Positions 61,020-64,000 of a DNA stretch of 64,000 nucleotides are shown piece by piece. The translations under genes and the position numbers were made by a program. The stretch spans positions 39,457,598-39,521,597 of the forward strand of contig NC_030385.2 of assembly GCF_001625215.2 (NCBI RefSeq). Reading direction: 5' to 3'. This DNA comes from Daucus carota subsp. sativus. Lineage: Eukaryota > Streptophyta > Magnoliopsida > Apiales > Apiaceae. The notes beneath the pieces were generated by a model. It saw only the letters and a list, made by a program, of their open reading frames with translations. It did not search any database and was not told the origin of the DNA. How positions within the stretch are numbered: position 1 is the first letter of the stretch; each line of letters begins with the position of its first letter.

Positions 61020-62150
61020 CTGTGAGGTAGTCAGGTATTTATTATCATATAATTGAGTAAAATGCATGCCCCAGAATACATGTTGAGTCAACGATACATG
61101 TTGGAACTATTAATTTAAGGCAGTTCCTTTATAGACCGAAATTTTTGAGTGTTTTTATGTCACATTTACGAGTCATAGATACATGTTGGAATATCTTTCT
61201 CTGAGTTTTACTAAACATTTATTGGCAGGTGGATCAAGCGCTTAGCTTCTGGTATGCTGTTGTTTCAATGATAGAGTTGTCATCAGAGGTGGTTACTACT
61301 GTTTTTTGAGGGGCATTGTTCAATGAAGTTTATTACTTTCTGCAAACTCATGAACTGATGTGGAATATGCTAGCATTAAGTTAGTAATTGTGGTCTCTGC
61401 TGAAATGTAACAGTTGGAACTTTGATAAAACACAATCTTCGTTTTGTGGTGTGTCTAATCTATAAACTTAAGTTAAATTTCTTTTGCCTGTGAAATTAGT
61501 TTGGTAATTTATGTTTTTCTCTATACTTGAATCATCAGACATATATATCTATATTCTGGAATAGTGTACCATTCATTAAACAAGAGCTATATATTCTCTT
61601 ATTTCCTCACATTGCTTTAGTTACATATTCATTGATTCTTGGTGGAAAAACTGCAGAAGTTGATATAACTAGGCTAATAATAAGAATTGCAGTACCATTA
61701 CCAATTTGCAGACATTATTTCCCCAGATCTACATGATGATATCTGGTCCGAAAATTGGCTTTCTGCACTGCAGCATGCCTCATTAAAACCGTGTAGTTTA
61801 CAATGGATGATCGAAACATTAGACCTATAATTCATGCGACCCAATGCAACCTTTGATTCTGAATTTTGGCATAATGTAAAATATATATTTTCTTTCCCCC
61901 TCGAAAAGTAAAATTGACGAAGCTGTGATCCCTGCAGAAATAAGTTACTCTGTTCTTTTTTCTGAAGCCACTTGTTATGGAGGCTAAGGTTTAGCATGGC
62001 TATATTTTAACAGGGCCTAATATTTTAACCGCAGTCCAGTTAAAGAGTGAAACTGGGGTCGCATTGTAATAATGGTTAAAACTTACATAGGGGCTTAAAA
62101 AGACATGGCCCAAATTTACAAGTGATGATCACAGAAAGACCTGTCTGACA
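61020..62150. other. FDM 3' flank and spacer
   Basis: Includes the FDM 3' untranslated region. The short open frames seen are not recognised. Confidence 0.5.
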
Positions 62151-63298
62151 GACGTGGAAAACCTATGTTATCCTTCTTCATGGGATCCCTTTGGCATGCT
62201 GGACACTGTGATCTTACGACTATTAGTGTGTTGACTTGCTTCTCCATGCAGTTGTATTGTCGACTCTAATGCATTAAAACTCATCTAAATATACTCTATG
62301 ACTTATGCAGCCCAGTTTCTCTACTACTTTGGCTGATAGCACTATGATATTCTCTCTTCTACAACTACAAGTGTTGTGGCAGGTAGGTACTGTTTTCTGT
62401 TTTTGCTCGGTCAACTTGTTAATTACCTGACCAGTTCCTGTTTATACGTGCTCAATGACAGATTGTCTTCCTGATGCGGCACTTATACTGTTTATGTTTC
62501 AATCACAACTAATGAGTGGGTCTTGCTACTATCTACACATTTGCATCTAGACTGTCATTTTTTTTGCTCTGAAGCTCTCACGTAATTTTCAAATCCATGA
62601 TGTAAGCAAGTATATATGTTGCGTAATTTGTTTGCAGATAAACTGGAAAAGATATCCAGAGTTCCAACTGGTTTTACAGCTTCAACTAGGTGAACTGCTA
62701 CCATATATAAACATACACAACATCAGTTTTAAATTTTTGAATGTGTTTTAAATTGATCTCGGAAAGTTTTTGACTGTTCAGGACAACCAGCATCAAGGAC
62801 AGTGTTTACAAATCCTTATCATCATGGAGTTGCAAAATCTGAAGCATTTCCTAAAAGCTAAAGAATGATATATGCTCTGGTGCCAGTAGATGGTTGTGTT
62901 TCCAGCACAGGTTTGGATTAACATTTGATCCCATTCTACTTTCAGTCAAGACATTCCAAGTACTCAATGGAATAGGGGTGTGATTCGATTGGTAATGCAA
63001 GGGATCTTCACTCGTTATCTAAATGAGAGGGATGGTCTATTGGCTCCTCTAAGCGAGGTTGTCTGGCAGCAAATGCTAGCAGGGTTTTGGTCATCAGGCC
63101 TTTAAGAAGGATCTCTAGCTACCACTTGGTTGAGCTCTAGAGCTCCAGTCCTTCGAAAAACATATTGTATATTGTAATAAATTTGCTAAACAACAAATCT
63201 GCTTGACATTAAACTTTTAACTTTGCAGTGAAAGCAGATGGCAGCTACCTTGTCACATAGGCAACAATGTCAAAAGCACAAAAATGGCTTCCAACAAT
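62151..63298 (+). pseudogene. Partial duplicate of the DHHC gene 3' end
   Basis: Matches 44144-45364 in the same orientation through exons and introns: GACGTGGAAA (end of exon 8), then exons 9 to 12, the 3' region and the sequence past the poly(A) signal. Exon 9 copy PSFSTTLADSTMIFSLLQ carries a 6-base insertion. Exon 10 copy starts IVFLMRHLYCLCFN but runs into a stop after an internal deletion. Exon 11 is intact. Exon 12 lost two bases (GGAGTTGCAAAATC versus GGAATTTTGCAAAATC), shifting the frame. There are no upstream exons and no DHHC motif, so it cannot encode an enzyme. The retained introns show a DNA-level copy, not a retrocopy. Confidence 0.92.
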
Positions 63299-64000
63299 CA
63301 GATAGAAGGGCCACTGAGTTCACCATTAGTTGAAAGCAAAACAGTAAGTGACACTTAACCTTTATGAATGGGGGCAGAGAAACAATACAAGTAAAAACAA
63401 AAAACACATCCTTTATGAATGGGGAAGCGATCAGAGTATCAGACCACTGTCCTCTTTTTTGGGTATGATAATCGATCATGTTTCTGGTAAACTTATTTAA
63501 TGAAATAAAAAGTTATTCAGAGTAAAATTTGCATATTTATACATTTAGATTTAAAAAAAAATCTAATTCATGATTTTGCCGCTTCTTATCGATTATAGTC
63601 TGTAGATAATAAAAATATCTGAAACTTGATTACATTCGATCTAATAGAATTATTTTGCCGTATCCAGACTAATATCAATCCAACCCATTTCATGAATAAA
63701 ATGTGACCAATTAACCAACCAACAAAACTGCTTGTTACAAATAACATCTTGTTGTTGCATCGAAACATATAAATGTTGACTAATCTAGCTAGCATTGAAC
63801 TTGGTAAAATGAAATGGTTGAATAATAGAAAAATGAGATTATTCAGGAATACGCATTGAATGCTGAGATTACGCATTGAATTTCTGGTAGTAGATCCATA
63901 ATCAAAAAAGTTTTTGTGATTTTTCCAGAAGAAATGAAACAAAAGATACGGTAGAGCTAGTACAGTTATTGTATGAGGTCTACCCAATGCTAGATGCAGA
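63299..64000. other. Right-edge spacer
   Basis: AT-rich with one uninterpreted minus-strand open frame (63586-63987) whose Phe/Leu/Ile/Asn-rich composition follows base composition. A short sequence (TCCTTTATGAATGGGG) occurs twice near 63358 and 63410. Confidence 0.45.

Noticed and set aside
63586..63987. 133-codon minus-strand frame
   Set aside because: Composition follows AT-rich DNA; no domain, splice context or similarity recognised.

Overview
The window is nuclear DNA of a flowering plant. Genes are spread thinly and split by many GT-AG introns, the intergenic DNA is AT-rich, and the transposons are plant types (Copia, PIF/Harbinger, Helitron, Stowaway and Mutator-like MITEs). Protein similarity recalled from memory fits a eudicot. 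The species cannot be fixed from the sequence alone.

Layout from left to right. 1-1991: PIF/Harbinger transposon with an uninterrupted three-exon transposase. 2204-2953 (+): GC-rich, intronless thaumatin-like protein. 5371-16760 (-): the thylakoid membrane insertase ALB3, rebuilt here as 11 exons encoding 444 residues, with large transposon-bearing introns. 19908-21249 (-): WUSCHEL-related homeobox WOX2, two exons. 21.3-26.2 kb: AT-rich spacer with a hAT-like and a Mutator-like non-autonomous element. 26250-31055 (-): U-box/ARM ubiquitin ligase closest to PUB13, four exons. 34026-39906 (-): complete Copia retrotransposon with identical 297-bp LTRs and a broken polyprotein. 40560-44888 (+): DHHC-type protein S-acyltransferase, 12 exons. 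45-50 kb: spacer with a tandem duplication, one copy of which was later split by a MITE. 50422-55940 (+): a Helitron-like element carrying intron-containing pieces of a DUF1995 chloroplast-protein gene. 57600-61019 (+): XS/XH-domain protein of the FDM/IDN2 family of RNA-directed DNA methylation factors, 634 residues. 62151-63298: a decayed partial copy of the 3' end of the DHHC gene.

The host genes are unrelated housekeeping, developmental and signalling genes, not a pathway cluster. No undescribed enzymatic system was found. What stands out is the transposon biology: a gene-fragment-carrying Helitron with both ends recognisable, several Mutator-type MITEs with perfect 9-10 bp target-site duplications, one MITE whose empty site survives 0.6 kb away, and a young Copia insertion that already has two coding breaks. 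Exon boundaries were read by eye from splice sites, reading phase and remembered family sequences; transcript data would be the decisive check.
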